64,000 nt of DNA from Macrotis lagotis (GCF_037893015.1 NC_133665.1:38064246-38128245); one strand, 5' to 3'. Counted from the first letter of the stretch, positions 23,015 through 35,684 are shown. Notes: a model not told the origin generated them from the letters alone. Translations and numbers: made by a program.

Positions 23015-24385
23015 TATTTCATTTTTCAGTGCCAAATTATCACCCCACTTCTATAGACTGAGAAAGCAAGAAAAACAAAATCCATCACAAATAGATATAG
23101 TCATGCATTAGTCATGTCAAAAAGAAAGAAAAAAATAGAATGAAATAATGCTACAAAGCTGTACTCATCATCAATTCTCTCTATGGAGGTGGATCCCATG
23201 TTTCATTATGAGTCCTTTGGAATTGTGGTCAGTTGCTGTCTTTTTTTTTTGCTCATTTTAAATTATTTGTTTGTTTTTCCAGTTTGCATGCAAATATTTT
23301 CAACATTCATTTTTTCTTTTTTCTTTTTTTTATTTTTCAAGGCAATAGGATTAAGTGACTTGTCCAATGTCACACATCTTGGTGATTATTAATTGTCTGA
23401 GGTTGAATTTGACCTCAAGTCCTCCTGACTCCAGGGCTGGTGCTCCTAGTTATTGCCTTAATCCAAGTTACAAAGTCTTTCAAAGCTGATTATCTTACAA
23501 TATTGTGGTTATAGTATGAATTGTTCTCCTGATTCTGCTCGCTTCACTTTGCATCAATTCATATAAGTTTTCCCAGGTTTTCTGAAACCCTTCCTTTAGC
23601 CATTTCTTAGAGTACAATAGTATTCCATCACATCCATATTCCACATCTTGTTCAGCTATTTTCCAATTATTTGCCACCACAAAATTGTTGCTATAAATAT
23701 TTCTGTACATATGGATCCTTTTCCTCTTTCTTTGTTCTCTTTGAGATATAGTAGCAATATTGCTGGATCAAATTTAATTTAATGGCTTTTGGGACATAGT
23801 TCCAGAATACTTTCCAGAATGGTTGCATGAGTTCATAGTTCTGCCAGCAGTGCATTAAAAGTACTGTTTTTCCACAGCCACTCCAGCATTTGTGATTTTC
23901 TCTTTTTGTCAACTTAGCCAATCTGATGTGTATGAAATATCTCATATGAGTATCTCATATTTGTTTTAACTTATATTTCTCTAATTATTGGTAGAGTACT
24001 TTTTCACAGGGCTATTGATAGCTTGAATTTCTCCATCTGCAAATTACTCAAGCATATTCTTTGATCATTTATCAATTGGGAAATGGCTTTTATTCTTACA
24101 AATTTGATTCAATTTCTCTCTCTACCTTAGAAATAAGATCTTTTTTGGAGAAACTTGCTGCAAAGATTCTCCCCTCCCCCCAGTTTCCTGCTTCTCTTCT
24201 AATTTTAGCTTCATTGAGTTTGTTTAGTTTTATATAATCAAAATTATTCATTTTATTGTGATGAACTATTCATATCCCTCTCCATGGATCTGACAGGTAA
24301 TTTATTCATGCTACACAAATTTGTTTGTTATGCTATCACCTTACAAGTCTATATCATGTATCCATTTTGAGTTTATCTTAACCCC
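23015..24385 (-). mobile_element. L1 3'UTR fragment
   Basis: A diverged 3' terminus (tttcagtgccaaattatcac, agactgagaaagcaagaaaa) is followed by tttcattatgagtcctttgg, gtacaatagtattccatcac, ttccagaatggttgcatgag, ttatatttctctaattattg and gatcatttatcaattgggaa. The same series occurs at 14,500-15,400. A SINE lies at 23,305-23,460. Confidence 0.82.
23305..23460 (-). mobile_element. diverged marsupial SINE nested in L1
   Basis: Reads tttttcaaggcaataggatt, tgacttgtccaatgtcacac, gtcctcctgactccagggct. The tRNA-like head at the right end is largely lost. Confidence 0.82.
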
Positions 24386-24439
24386 TGAGATTCTGAATTT
24401 GGGAGCTTAGAGGAAATGTTCTGAAAATTGAAATAATTA

Positions 24440-24905
24440 AGTCAGAAGAGGAACCAAGTTTAGAGGAAAAGACCCTAAAATAATAGGAATAGGCTGAGTT
24501 TTAGTCTGTTTGATTTTCCTTGAGGTAAATTTCATTTCATTTAAGGTGTCAAAGGAACATCCAACTAAAAATGTTTTGTAAGAAGTTGGAGATGTGGATC
24601 TGGAACTCAGAAGATAGGCCAAATCCTTAGGGAAAGATTTTGGAATCACTTGTAGTTGGGTCCATAGGAATTAATGAGGTTGACCAAAGGAAAATATAGA
24701 TAAAAACAGAGGATTGAAAACAAATAGTTGGGCATAATTCCCAGTAAATACCGGAAAAGATAGAGAATTCAGTAATGGAGACCATGAAGGAGAACTGGAA
24801 GACTATGGTGTTTCTGAAGCAGAAGCCCATCCATTAGGAGAGGCTGATCAATAGTGTCAAATGCTGTAGAAAGCATCAAGGAGGATAAGGACTGAAAAAG
24901 GTACT
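24440..24905 (-). mobile_element. L2 reverse transcriptase relic
   Basis: On the minus strand 24,870-24,844 reads STAFDTIDQ, which aligns with RT catalytic motif A of L2 (consensus around SAAFDTVDH). It is preceded by SLSSLML, in place of the usual hydrophobic LDL run. The rest, 24,440-24,840, is the downstream RT region in degenerate form. The catalytic Asp is kept, but the frame is broken elsewhere. Confidence 0.65.
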
Positions 24906-24924
24906 GTACTGACATAATTATCAT

Positions 24925-25100
24925 GATCATTGGCTCTAGTCAGAGATCCTAGATTAAAATTATTCTTCTGATGCTTACTGTCTGTGTATTATCATGGGTA
25001 AATCATGTAATCTCCCTAACCCTTAATCTGTAAAGTCAGGGAAGTGAACTTCTTGACTTATGAGTTTTCTTCTAAGTCTGTGTCTAGGATCCTATGGGAG
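24925..25100 (+). mobile_element. MIR/THER-type fragment
   Basis: Reads tattatcatgggtaaatcat, taatctccctaacccttaat, ctgtaaagtcagggaagtga, ttctaagtctgtgtctagga, the expected order in a degraded MIR. Confidence 0.55.
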
Positions 25101-25320
25101 AGGATTGGGTGTCTCTGGAAGACTATGGCTGATAGGAAGGACATAGTGGGACAGGGGAGCATGTATTCATCGTTATCTTCTCTTATTTGTCATACCCTAT
25201 TGCTCTCTACCCTGGGCCAGAACTCTGGCATGTTTAGCCATTTCTACTCTAGAACTCTTGACTTTGGGCTATGTTGCCCTAATTGTTGAATGTATGTGGT
25301 TCACTAATTTAGCCCATTTC

Positions 25321-25373
25321 TTGAGCAAGCCACTTAACCCCATTTGCCTTGCAAAAACCTAAAAAAAGAAAAA
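25321..25373 (+). mobile_element. 53-bp 5'-truncated SINE stub with perfect TSDs
   Basis: Only the tail of the marsupial SINE is present (gagcaagccacttaacccca, ttgccttgcaaaaacctaaa, A-rich end). It is flanked by a perfect 15-bp duplication, aatttagcccatttc, at 25,306-25,320 and 25,374-25,388. This is a textbook target-primed reverse transcription product that aborted early. Confidence 0.95.
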
Positions 25374-25439
25374 AATTTAGCCCATTTCATTTATAAATGT
25401 TTCACTTGATACCCTAATTTTACATCATTCACTTTTAAG

Positions 25440-25700
25440 CTGCCTTCATATCCTGCCACCTTTACCTTTTCAATTCTAGAACCCTAAATAAATCTAAACT
25501 ACCATGACTACTGAAAAAGATTTGTTAATTTACTCACCACCTCTAAGACTTTCCAAATCAAAACAACTTTCAATGTGTCCCTTTTATTAGAAAGTGAGTT
25601 CTTTAAAGGTAGGTATTATCCTGCTTTTGTATTTGCAACCCCAGTGATTTGTCCGATGCTTGGCACAGGATAAACACTGAACAAATGCTTTTTCATTCAT
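25440..25700 (+). mobile_element. L2 3' tail
   Basis: Reads gagttctttaaaggtaggta, gtatttgcaaccccagtgat, tgcttggcacaggataaaca, then aacaaatgctttttcattca, a diverged L2 terminus. Confidence 0.6.
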
Positions 25701-25879
25701 CCATGGAGATAATAGCTGGAACAAGTTTTTGGAGGAAGTAGGAATGGGATCAAGGTTGTAGGAAGAAAGAAATCTGTTTCTTCTTTGATCAGATGAAATA
25801 GATTGTATGTGTTGATGCCAAGAAATTTTGAAAAATGGTGGAAGGGTACTAATTTTGGATGGTCTCAATATGTAAATAG

Positions 25880-26180
25880 CAATTCATTCAATAAACATTT
25901 ATTAAATGCCTGCTTTAGGAGTATCTGGTGCAGGGCACCATATTCTCTGGAGTTTAAAGCATGCTGAACTGCTAATGGAAAATGAAGAGTTACCTAAAAA
26001 TTTCTGAAATTTCATAGTCCTCTATAAAGAAAGGCTGTGGAGAGTTTACTGCTCCAACCTCCAGAGGGAGGAAGTCACTGAGGAAGATGAAGTGTTGAAT
26101 ATCAAAAACTGGGGTCATCTTCATGATGATGAAGTGATAAGATTATCCTGGGATAGAGGATGAGGATTGGGTGCCATAGA
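25880..26180 (+). mobile_element. L2-like stretch plus unnamed repeat (copy 2)
   Basis: Begins ttcattcaataaacatttat (L2-like). From about 26,020 the words ctctataaagaaaggctgtg, ctccagagggaggaagtcac and aagattatcctgggatagag parallel copy 1 at 20,750-20,960. Confidence 0.5.
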
Positions 26181-28280
26181 ACTTGAGAAGAGAGGAAAAA
26201 CCTTGCAACTATGAAAATGGGGAAAGAGACACAGTATCAGTAGAGGAAGAGCAGAAGGATTATTGAGCAGCAGTAAGGTTTAACTGAGATTATGTACCAT
26301 ACATTTGTAGTGGATAAAGTCAGCTCAATTTTATGACTTTCTCCAGCAATGTTCAGTAGCCTAGATGAAGTGAAAAAAATCACATGATAGGGATTACCCA
26401 GAGATGAGAATTTGGGAATGAGGGAAGTGATCTTGGGGTAAGGAGTAACTTGAGAATCATTAAAATGACAGTTAAAGGATTATGAAGGAAAGGATCAGAT
26501 AGTGGGAAAGATGCACTAAGGAAAACAGGATTAAATGACTAGGGTCACAACAAGGGTGCAGATCAGATTTTGTATACTGAGAGAGTGGGAAAGATGGAAA
26601 AAGAGGTTAAAAGTTTCAGATCTTGGAGGCAGTTAGTACAATTCTGAGAATTGGTGGAAGATGGAAAAGAAAACTGTTGTAGTTGAGTAGATTACAGAAT
26701 TGTTTGGTTTTGTTGCCAGAGGAGTTTTCACTTTAAATATTGGAGTATAAAAGGGTGATAGCAAGGGTTGGGATGGAGGAGAATAATAGAGCATAGTAAG
26801 AAAAGTTGAAGAAAAAATTGAAGAATTAAATAGTAACATTATGCAGACATGTTTTACATTTATCATATAAAGTCAATTGATCCTCCTTAGAGGAGGATCA
26901 ATTTTAAGTTAAAATCAAGAGATGGAGAAGTTATGGTTTTTCAATTCAAGGATATACAGCAATTTGTTGAATTTTGAATGTGATGTAGTGAGATTAGTTT
27001 TAAAGATGGTAAATAAACTATGTAACATAATTGAAAGAGTTTTGAAAACCTTTTAAGGCACTAGACAAAATTAAGGTATCATTAGATTCAGACCTGGAAT
27101 CTCCTTTCCCCATAGATAACTATTACTCTTTCTTCCTCTGTTCAAACCTAATTCATTTCTGTTCCCTTTTATATTGTTTTAATATTGAAGTGCTATTTTT
27201 GTCTATATCAATTGATCTCAACAATCTCAATAAAGACAGTCTTCATCTTGACTTCAAATAGTTGTATAAGGCCATGTCCATTCAATCCTGAAAAAAAATC
27301 ATTCGTCTAATTCAGTTAATAATGGGTTAGATCAGTCAAACCAGATACTTTTATGCACTGGAGTCTTCATAATAAGTCTCTAAGGATCCCTACTTCCTTA
27401 GATCATCAGCCATTGGGTTTTGTAGTTCTTGATACTTATTTGATTTTCTTGTCTTTTTGAAACCAAAAAATACATACAAGCATACATGCATATGAAACAA
27501 AATTAACAATTAATTCCTTTCCCTGCAGTCATTCTAAAATTCTGCAAATTGAATTTGAATATTTAATTGCATTAGTCACTTAATTTTAAATTTTAATATT
27601 TTATCATGTGCATTAGTCATTTATTAGGACTTTTATCAGTATAGGAGGAGAAATTTGCCTTCCTTATGGTTAGAGAAGATAAACTTTTAAAATTCCCTTT
27701 TATCTATGCCCTAAAATAAGGCAATGGGGAAGGCTAGGATATGAGTGTCTGAGAACTTGACTGATTTCCTTCCTGGCACCTAAAGATATGGAGATTAAGT
27801 TGCCTCAGTCACCTAGAATCCTTTGGGCAATTTCCCACCTATAGGAGATTCCATTGGTTAGTATGGCAATGAAATGTCTTGACAATTTAGGATTGGCAGA
27901 TTAAAAAAAAATCTTCATGAAATAAAACTTAAATGGAAAAGGAAAGTCTAAGGACATATATTATCCTTATAACACTAGATTCCAGTAGGCAAGGATGGAG
28001 TAGTTTCACTTCTTGAGCTACTTACTGGGTCATCTAAAACTTGAAATCCACAGGAAGTCCTTCCCTGTTATCAGCAGAGTAGGACTGGACAAAGTAGACA
28101 AACAACATCAAAACCAACAGGATCAATCAAAACCAGAGAAACAAGAAATGGGAAGGGATTTTTGTTGGAGTAACTACGTTTGCTATGTTGTTTATTATTT
28201 GTTTCATTGTTTGCATTAATAGGTAACAATTTTGAATTCTTAAAGAGCAGAGCTGTCATTAATTCTTGGTTCTTTTGGGA
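26181..28280. other. low-repeat 5' flank of GNAQ
   Basis: About 2 kb with no clear SINE or LINE. A/G-rich wording at 26,400-26,700 could be very old L2. A perfect 13-bp inverted repeat is at 26,875-26,903. No exon signature is seen. Confidence 0.4.
26875..26903. repeat. perfect 13-bp inverted repeat with 3-nt loop
   Basis: The left arm aattgatcctcct (26,875-26,887) is the exact reverse complement of the right arm aggaggatcaatt (26,891-26,903), with tag between. There is no following T-run to suggest a terminator. Confidence 0.9.
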
Positions 28281-28281
28281 T

Positions 28282-28298
28282 GGAGGGAGGGAGGGAGG

Positions 28299-28362
<64 letters not shown>
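28282..28362. repeat. (GGGA)n/(GA)n polypurine microsatellite
   Basis: A short GGGA block grades into an uninterrupted (GA)n run of about 29 units. It is a mirror-repeat polypurine tract able to form triplex (H-DNA) in principle. It lies about 0.6 kb upstream of the CpG island. Confidence 0.95.
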
Positions 28363-28365
<3 letters not shown>

Positions 28366-28899
28366 ACCTAACATGTTAAAACGAACGACTGGCATGTTTT
28401 CAAAAACCAAACAATGATTCTCAGGGACATGAAAAGTTACAAACTCGGCTTCTAAAAGTCTTACAAACTTCATCACTTTCATTTCTGTGTTTAGGATTTA
28501 GACTTCAAACAGAAGTAACTTTGTGAAAGGTTCCCCTCCCATTCTACCAGTTGGGAATTAATTACAAATCCGTTTCCCCTTCAACCCCACCCCATAATTC
28601 ACGTCTAAGTTTTCCAAGGATGGTCTAAAGAGGGAGGTGGAGGGAGGTGATTTAAAATTCAATGACATTTTTGAAACTAGGATCTTTTTTTTTAACTATT
28701 TTTTTTTAAAGCTGCCCTACAAGACAAAAGCGACACTGTTCCTCATGGCCATTGGGGGTGCGCCAAGCTGGTTGTCGACTGGCGGTGTTGCTGGGGAGTG
28801 GTATTTGCTTTGCAAGCCTGTTCAGTGGGTTTGGAGGTTTGAATCCCTGGGATTTCCAGGAGTGTGTGTAACTAGCTGTATTTGTGTCTGGTGGGCAGA
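28363..28899. other. proximal upstream flank
   Basis: Transition from AT-rich flank to the CpG island. CpG dinucleotides begin to cluster from about 28,755. No repeat is recognised. Confidence 0.45.
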
Positions 28900-28914
28900 A
28901 AGACACAGGGAAAG

Positions 28915-28925
28915 GCCGCCATATT
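28915..28925 (-). promoter_or_regulatory. YY1-type binding site
   Basis: gccgccatatt matches the reverse of the extended YY1 consensus (AANATGGCGGC) at every defined position. It sits at the upstream edge of the CpG island. Sites of this type often lie close to transcription starts. Occupancy is an inference. Confidence 0.6.
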
Positions 28926-29044
28926 TCTGCCGTACCACGCCCGGGAGGCTAAGCCATCGAAAAGTCAGGTTAGCGGCCGTAGCTGCCTGTGTTGGATTCA
29001 CATAGTACGGGCAGGGGCAGCGGGCGGCAGCGGGCGCGGGGGCA

Positions 29045-29070
29045 GCGGCGGCGGCGGCGGCGGCGGCGGC
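29045..29070. repeat. (CGG)n trinucleotide tract
   Basis: About eight uninterrupted GCG/CGG units inside the CpG island. Short CGG tracts are common in such promoters and can vary in length. Confidence 0.9.
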
Positions 29071-29364
29071 AGCCTCCGGCCCTTCTCCCGGCTCCTCCTC
29101 CTCCTCCTCCCCCCCTTAGCCTGGGACAGCAGGAACAGCAGGATCAGCCCCGATAACAGCAGCAGCCTTAACCCCGCAGAGCAGGCAGAAAACTGAAACC
29201 CGGTCAGGGAAGGGGTTGGCAGGAGTGGAGAGAGAGCCAGAAAGGCAGTCTCAGAAGAGGCGAGAACTACTAGAAGCACCAACCCAATTCCAATAATAAA
29301 AGAGATCCCGGAGGAGGCAAGAGGCGCCCCCTCCTCGTCTTCAGTTTCACTCCCATCCCCACCG

Positions 29365-29462
29365 CCAACACCTCCTCCTCCTCCTCGTCCTCGTCCTCGT
29401 CCTCCTCCTCCTCCTCGTCCTCCTCCTCCTCCTCCTCCTCCTCCTCCTCCTCCTCCCCCCCT
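29365..29462. repeat. (CCT)n tract with CGT-type interruptions
   Basis: A pyrimidine-rich array of CTC units with TCG interruptions. With the GGA array at 29,588-29,652 it forms a long imperfect inverted repeat. Open frames across it are poly-Glu, poly-Arg or poly-Gly translations and not genes. Confidence 0.9.
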
Positions 29463-29587
29463 CCTCTCCCCCGCCGTGGCTGGAGCTGCCGCTTCCCTCC
29501 CGGATCTGTGCTCCAGTTGAGAGAAGCAAATGTGTGTGTGTGGTGAGGGGGAGGGAGAAAGCTGATCAGCCACTCATCAGGGCCGGG

Positions 29588-29652
29588 CAGAGGAGGAGGA
29601 AGGAGAAGGGGGAGGGGAGGAGGAGGAGGAGGAGGGAGGGAGGAGGAAGGAG
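29588..29652. repeat. (GGA)n polypurine tract
   Basis: AGG units with GGAA interruptions, complementary in composition to the CCT tract 130 bp upstream. A GT-rich patch follows at about 29,653-29,685. Confidence 0.9.
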
Positions 29653-29932
29653 TGGGGTGTGTGTGTGTGTATGTGTGTGTGTTTGCGCGCGAGCCCGGGT
29701 GGGTGGGAAAGGGATCCCGGAGGGTGTCATCTCGGATACAGGGGGGCACCGGGGAGTGGTGTCAGGCGGAGAAGGGGAAAGGGTGCGCTCTGGTGTCTGT
29801 GCCATCGCCGGCTGCTGCTCCTGCTCCCGCCGCCGCCGCCGCTGCCCTAGTGGATGTTTCTATGTGGCTCGGTGAATGATTTAGACGAGGAGGAGGAGTT
29901 GGATCTAGCTAGTGACAGAGGCAGGAGAGCGA

Positions 29933-29952
29933 GGGGGTGGGGGGTGGGGGGG
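29933..29952 (+). promoter_or_regulatory. G-quadruplex-prone tract, coding strand
   Basis: G runs of 5, 6 and 7 are separated by single T residues, and the last run can supply two G-triplets. The motif therefore meets the four-run, short-loop rule. If transcribed it would lie in the GNAQ leader RNA. Confidence 0.7.
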
Positions 29953-30180
29953 AGGCTGTGGTATCCTTCGAGTGGGGTGCGTGTTCCAGAGAGGCCGGGG
30001 GAGCGGGCCTTTCCCCCTCTCTCCGCCTGGCACCTCCCGAACCTCCCTTCCAGCCGGGGTGGAGAGCTCCGCTTCTGCGTTGGGGCCCCGCCAGCGGGAC
30101 CAGGCTTGGCCGAGCGTGCGGTGGGCGGCTTCAGGAGCCTCTCACCTTCCCCTCCCCTTCCCACCCCACCTTACCCCAGA

Positions 30181-30204
30181 CCCCCTCCCCTCCCCCTCCC
30201 CCCC
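30181..30204 (-). promoter_or_regulatory. G-quadruplex-prone tract, template strand
   Basis: C runs of 5, 4, 5 and 7 are separated by single T residues, so the minus strand has four G runs with one-base loops, the most stable quadruplex class. It is about 130 bp upstream of the start codon. Confidence 0.75.
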
Positions 30205-30240
30205 AGCCCCTCTTCCCACACCCAGCCCAGGGGTTAGCAG

Positions 30241-30259
30241 CCGCCGCGGGCCGCGGCGG
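30241..30259. repeat. perfect 9-bp GC palindrome
   Basis: ccgccgcgg, one g, then ccgcggcgg: exact reverse-complement arms. In RNA this would be a very stable short hairpin about 76 nt before the GNAQ AUG. Confidence 0.9.
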
Positions 30260-30266
30260 AGAGTGA

Positions 30267-32961
<2,695 letters not shown>

Positions 32962-32975
32962 AAACTAATAGTTTA

Positions 32976-33135
32976 GGGGTGGCTAGGTGGCGCAGTGGAT
33001 AGAGCACTGGCCTTGGAGTCAGGAGTACCTGGGTTCAAATCCGACCTCAGACACTTCATATTTACCTAGCCATGTGGCCTTGGGCAAGCCACTTAACCCC
33101 ATTGCCTTGCAAAATCTAAAAACAACAACAACAAA
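32976..33135 (+). mobile_element. marsupial tRNA-derived SINE with intact A and B boxes
   Basis: A full-length copy with pol III A box tggcgcagtgg (32,988-32,998) and B box ggttcaaatcc (33,032-33,042), ending in an (AAC)n-like tail. Target-site duplication aaactaatagttta / aaactactagttta at 32,962-32,975 and 33,136-33,149, one mismatch. Confidence 0.96.
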
Positions 33136-33149
33136 AAACTACTAGTTTA

Positions 33150-33770
33150 ACCTGAATTTAAAGTTTAGTCTTTAAAATCAATACCGTGCCTAAAGATTTA
33201 AATATTACGGAGATTGCTATGTCCTGTACAGGACCTATATATAAAGGAGGATTGCCAAGTGATTTTAATTTCATATACCATGCATGATTTGTACAACATA
33301 ACCTAAAATACTGTTTTATACTATATGGTAAATGTAAATTTTTTTCATGCAAACTGACAAACCAATCTATAATGAGAATAGTATCTTGGCCAAGACTTGT
33401 CTTAGAGATCCTAGGTGGGACTGGGCGTATATATCTGTGTATGTGTAGGGGAGAGGGTGCTTGGTTCTTGGAAAACTTGGTGTTTTTTCTAAAAATGACT
33501 GTGTGCATTCATTCCTTCACTATTTCATTTGACATACACTTGAGAACCTACTCCATGCAGGACTGCCTTTGCTGCTGGAGGTTACAAAATACTGTAGTAC
33601 AATATCAATGCTTACATGTTAAATAAATGTTCATCAGTGACCAACTTTAAAGTGTTAGAGATAAGAAGCTATCTTACAGTATCAGAGTAAAATGCTTTTC
33701 AAAATAAATTCCTAAGTGGTGTTGAAGTCGAACATTTTGCTTAAAGATATGACGCTATTTACAGGGTTGC
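33150..33770. other. intron, faint L2-like stretch
   Basis: At about 33,505-33,625 cattcattccttcactattt, acttgagaacctactccatg, then aggttacaaaatact resembles the L2 3' region. The rest is unassigned. Confidence 0.35.
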
Positions 33771-33924
33771 TTCCTCCCTCCCTTCTTCCTTCCTTCCTTC
33801 CTTCCTTCCTTCCTTCCTTCCTGCCTGCCTGCCTGCCTGCCTGCCTTCCTGCCTTCCAGCCTTCTTGCCTTCCTGCCTGCCTTCCTTCCATTTCTTTTCT
33901 TTTCTTTGTTTCTTAATCTTTCTT

Positions 33925-33990
<66 letters not shown>

Positions 33991-34098
33991 TTCTCTCTCT
34001 CTCTCTTTCTCTCTCTTTCTTTCTTCCTTCCTTTCTTTTTTTCTTTTTTTCTTTCTTTCTTTCTTTTTCTTTCTTTCTTTCTTTCTTTCTTTCTTTCA
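33771..34098. repeat. 330-bp polypyrimidine microsatellite (TTCC/CTGC/TC/CTTT)
   Basis: Consecutive blocks of (TTCC)n, (CTGC)n, mixed CTTC, (TC)n of about 30 units, then (CTTT)n. The + strand is almost purely pyrimidine. Lys/Arg/Glu- or Ser/Leu-rich open frames across it are artefacts. Confidence 0.97.
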
Positions 34099-34119
34099 TA
34101 TGATTTTGTGGACATTTGA

Positions 34120-34145
34120 AATTTCAATTGTCCACAATTGAAATT
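34120..34145. repeat. perfect 12-bp inverted repeat
   Basis: aatttcaattgt (34,120-34,131), two bases, acaattgaaatt (34,134-34,145). It lies immediately after the polypyrimidine tract. Confidence 0.88.
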
Positions 34146-35360
34146 AACATTTAACCTATTTGGTTTTAGGAGCTAATTATTAAGAGTAAATAACAAAAGG
34201 GAAATAATAGCTAATAAACTATGCATGTAAAATTGGGGACATTCTAACTTAAATTCAGTTTTATGCTAACTGGGTCCCAAGTTGTGTGATACCTAAGAAA
34301 TATTTTGAATATTCATTCTTTATTATTTCTTAAAATAATCCCTCCTTTTACTTAATAATATTACATTTTAACTTTCATTCTTTTTTCTTTATTTTGTATA
34401 ACATCCTGATTTCTCTTTCTTATCCTTCTTCCCAATTTGATAATGCTGATATTTATGTTCCCATTCACCTTTTTCTGAAGACTTTGTATTTGTGTGCTTT
34501 TTGTTCCTCAGAGAATGTTGTGATTTGCCCTTGTATACTTTGGAGTATTTACTATATGCAAATTATATAATGCTTACTTATTTAGTTATTCTTTCAAAAG
34601 AGATATGTTTTTATCTGATTGTGCATGAACTTCTCCCTTTGATGTTCTGTAGGTAATTAAGATCATAACTTCAGATACCTGAGTTCATATGTATACATAT
34701 CCACTCAGATACTAGATTTGATTACATTTTGGGATTCTAAATGGAAATCTTTACATCTATTTTCTAATTCATAAATCCTGATAACACCTATTCTTCACAT
34801 GCTGGGTCATTGATAAGGATTATGGTTAGGCAAACCTTTTTAGGAATGGAGTTTTATTTATTTCTAATAATGAAAAAATGAAAAATTCTAAAATTTATAG
34901 CTTAAAATTTATATATATATATATATATTCATTCATATATACTCTTGGTCTTCTCAGCTAATTCAGATATCTGATTGAAAACCTAACATTTCAGAATGAT
35001 GTGGATTTTTGACATTCCCTAGATTGGCTTGAAACATTGCAAACCAAAGAATAGATTATTAGGATACAATACTGTTATCTTGATTCATTTTTATGGTATG
35101 CAATGGTTGCAAATAACTTGCTAGAAAAGCATGTCAGGATTGTAAGCTCTAATAAAACCATTATATTACATTTGGACCATTACCATGTTATATGCATTTG
35201 GAAATGAAACAATCGTTCCTAAGATATGAGTATTAGAAGGAAATAAAAAACAATTGCATTTCCTGGTTATTTATATCTTACATTCAATGGCTAAAATCCT
35301 ATTCTTTTTTTTTAAACGACTATATTTTTTTTCTGCTCCATTATAAGGATACAGTTTTCA
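34146..35360. other. intron, nothing recognised
   Basis: AT-rich unassigned DNA. A short (TA)n run lies at 34,910-34,928. Confidence 0.45.
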
Positions 35361-35373
35361 AAAAATTATTATA

Positions 35374-35513
35374 GGGGGCAGCTAGGTGGCACAGTGGATA
35401 GAATACTAGCCCTGGAGTCAGGAATACGTGAATTCAAATCTGGCCTCAGACACTTAATAATTACCTAGCTGTGTGGCCTTGGGCAAGCCACTTTGCCTTG
35501 CAAAAAACCTAAA
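35374..35513 (+). mobile_element. marsupial SINE with a small 3' deletion
   Basis: Head ggggcagctaggtggcacag to the A-rich tail. The taaccccat segment of the tail is missing, so caagccacttt runs into gccttgc. Perfect 13-bp target-site duplication aaaaattattata at 35,361-35,373 and 35,514-35,526. Confidence 0.95.
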
Positions 35514-35597
35514 AAAAATTATTATAAAAATTCTCTTTAACAACTATAAATACAATTGTTCTCTGTCAGAGAAACACAAGGAAAAAGCTCTAGAATG

Positions 35598-35662
35598 TAT
35601 ATGTGTGTGTATGTATGTATGTGTTTGTGTGTGTGTATATATATATGTATATATATATATAT
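35598..35662. repeat. (TG/TATG/TA)n microsatellite
   Basis: Mixed TATG, TG and TA units. The Val/Cys/Tyr-rich open frames here follow the repeat. Confidence 0.9.
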
Positions 35663-35684
35663 ACATTTATGTTTGGGAATTATT

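Noticed and set aside
28998..29749. Gly-, Glu-, Arg- and Pro-rich open frames on the minus strand
   Set aside because: All derive from CGG, CCT and GGA tracts in the CpG island.
29854..30237. 127-codon open frame starting at an ATG in the CpG island
   Set aside because: Composition follows the GC-rich DNA, there is no domain, and it may lie upstream of the transcription start. At most a potential upstream ORF.
33755..34127. Lys/Glu/Arg-rich and Ser/Leu/Phe-rich open frames
   Set aside because: Translations of the polypyrimidine microsatellite in different frames.
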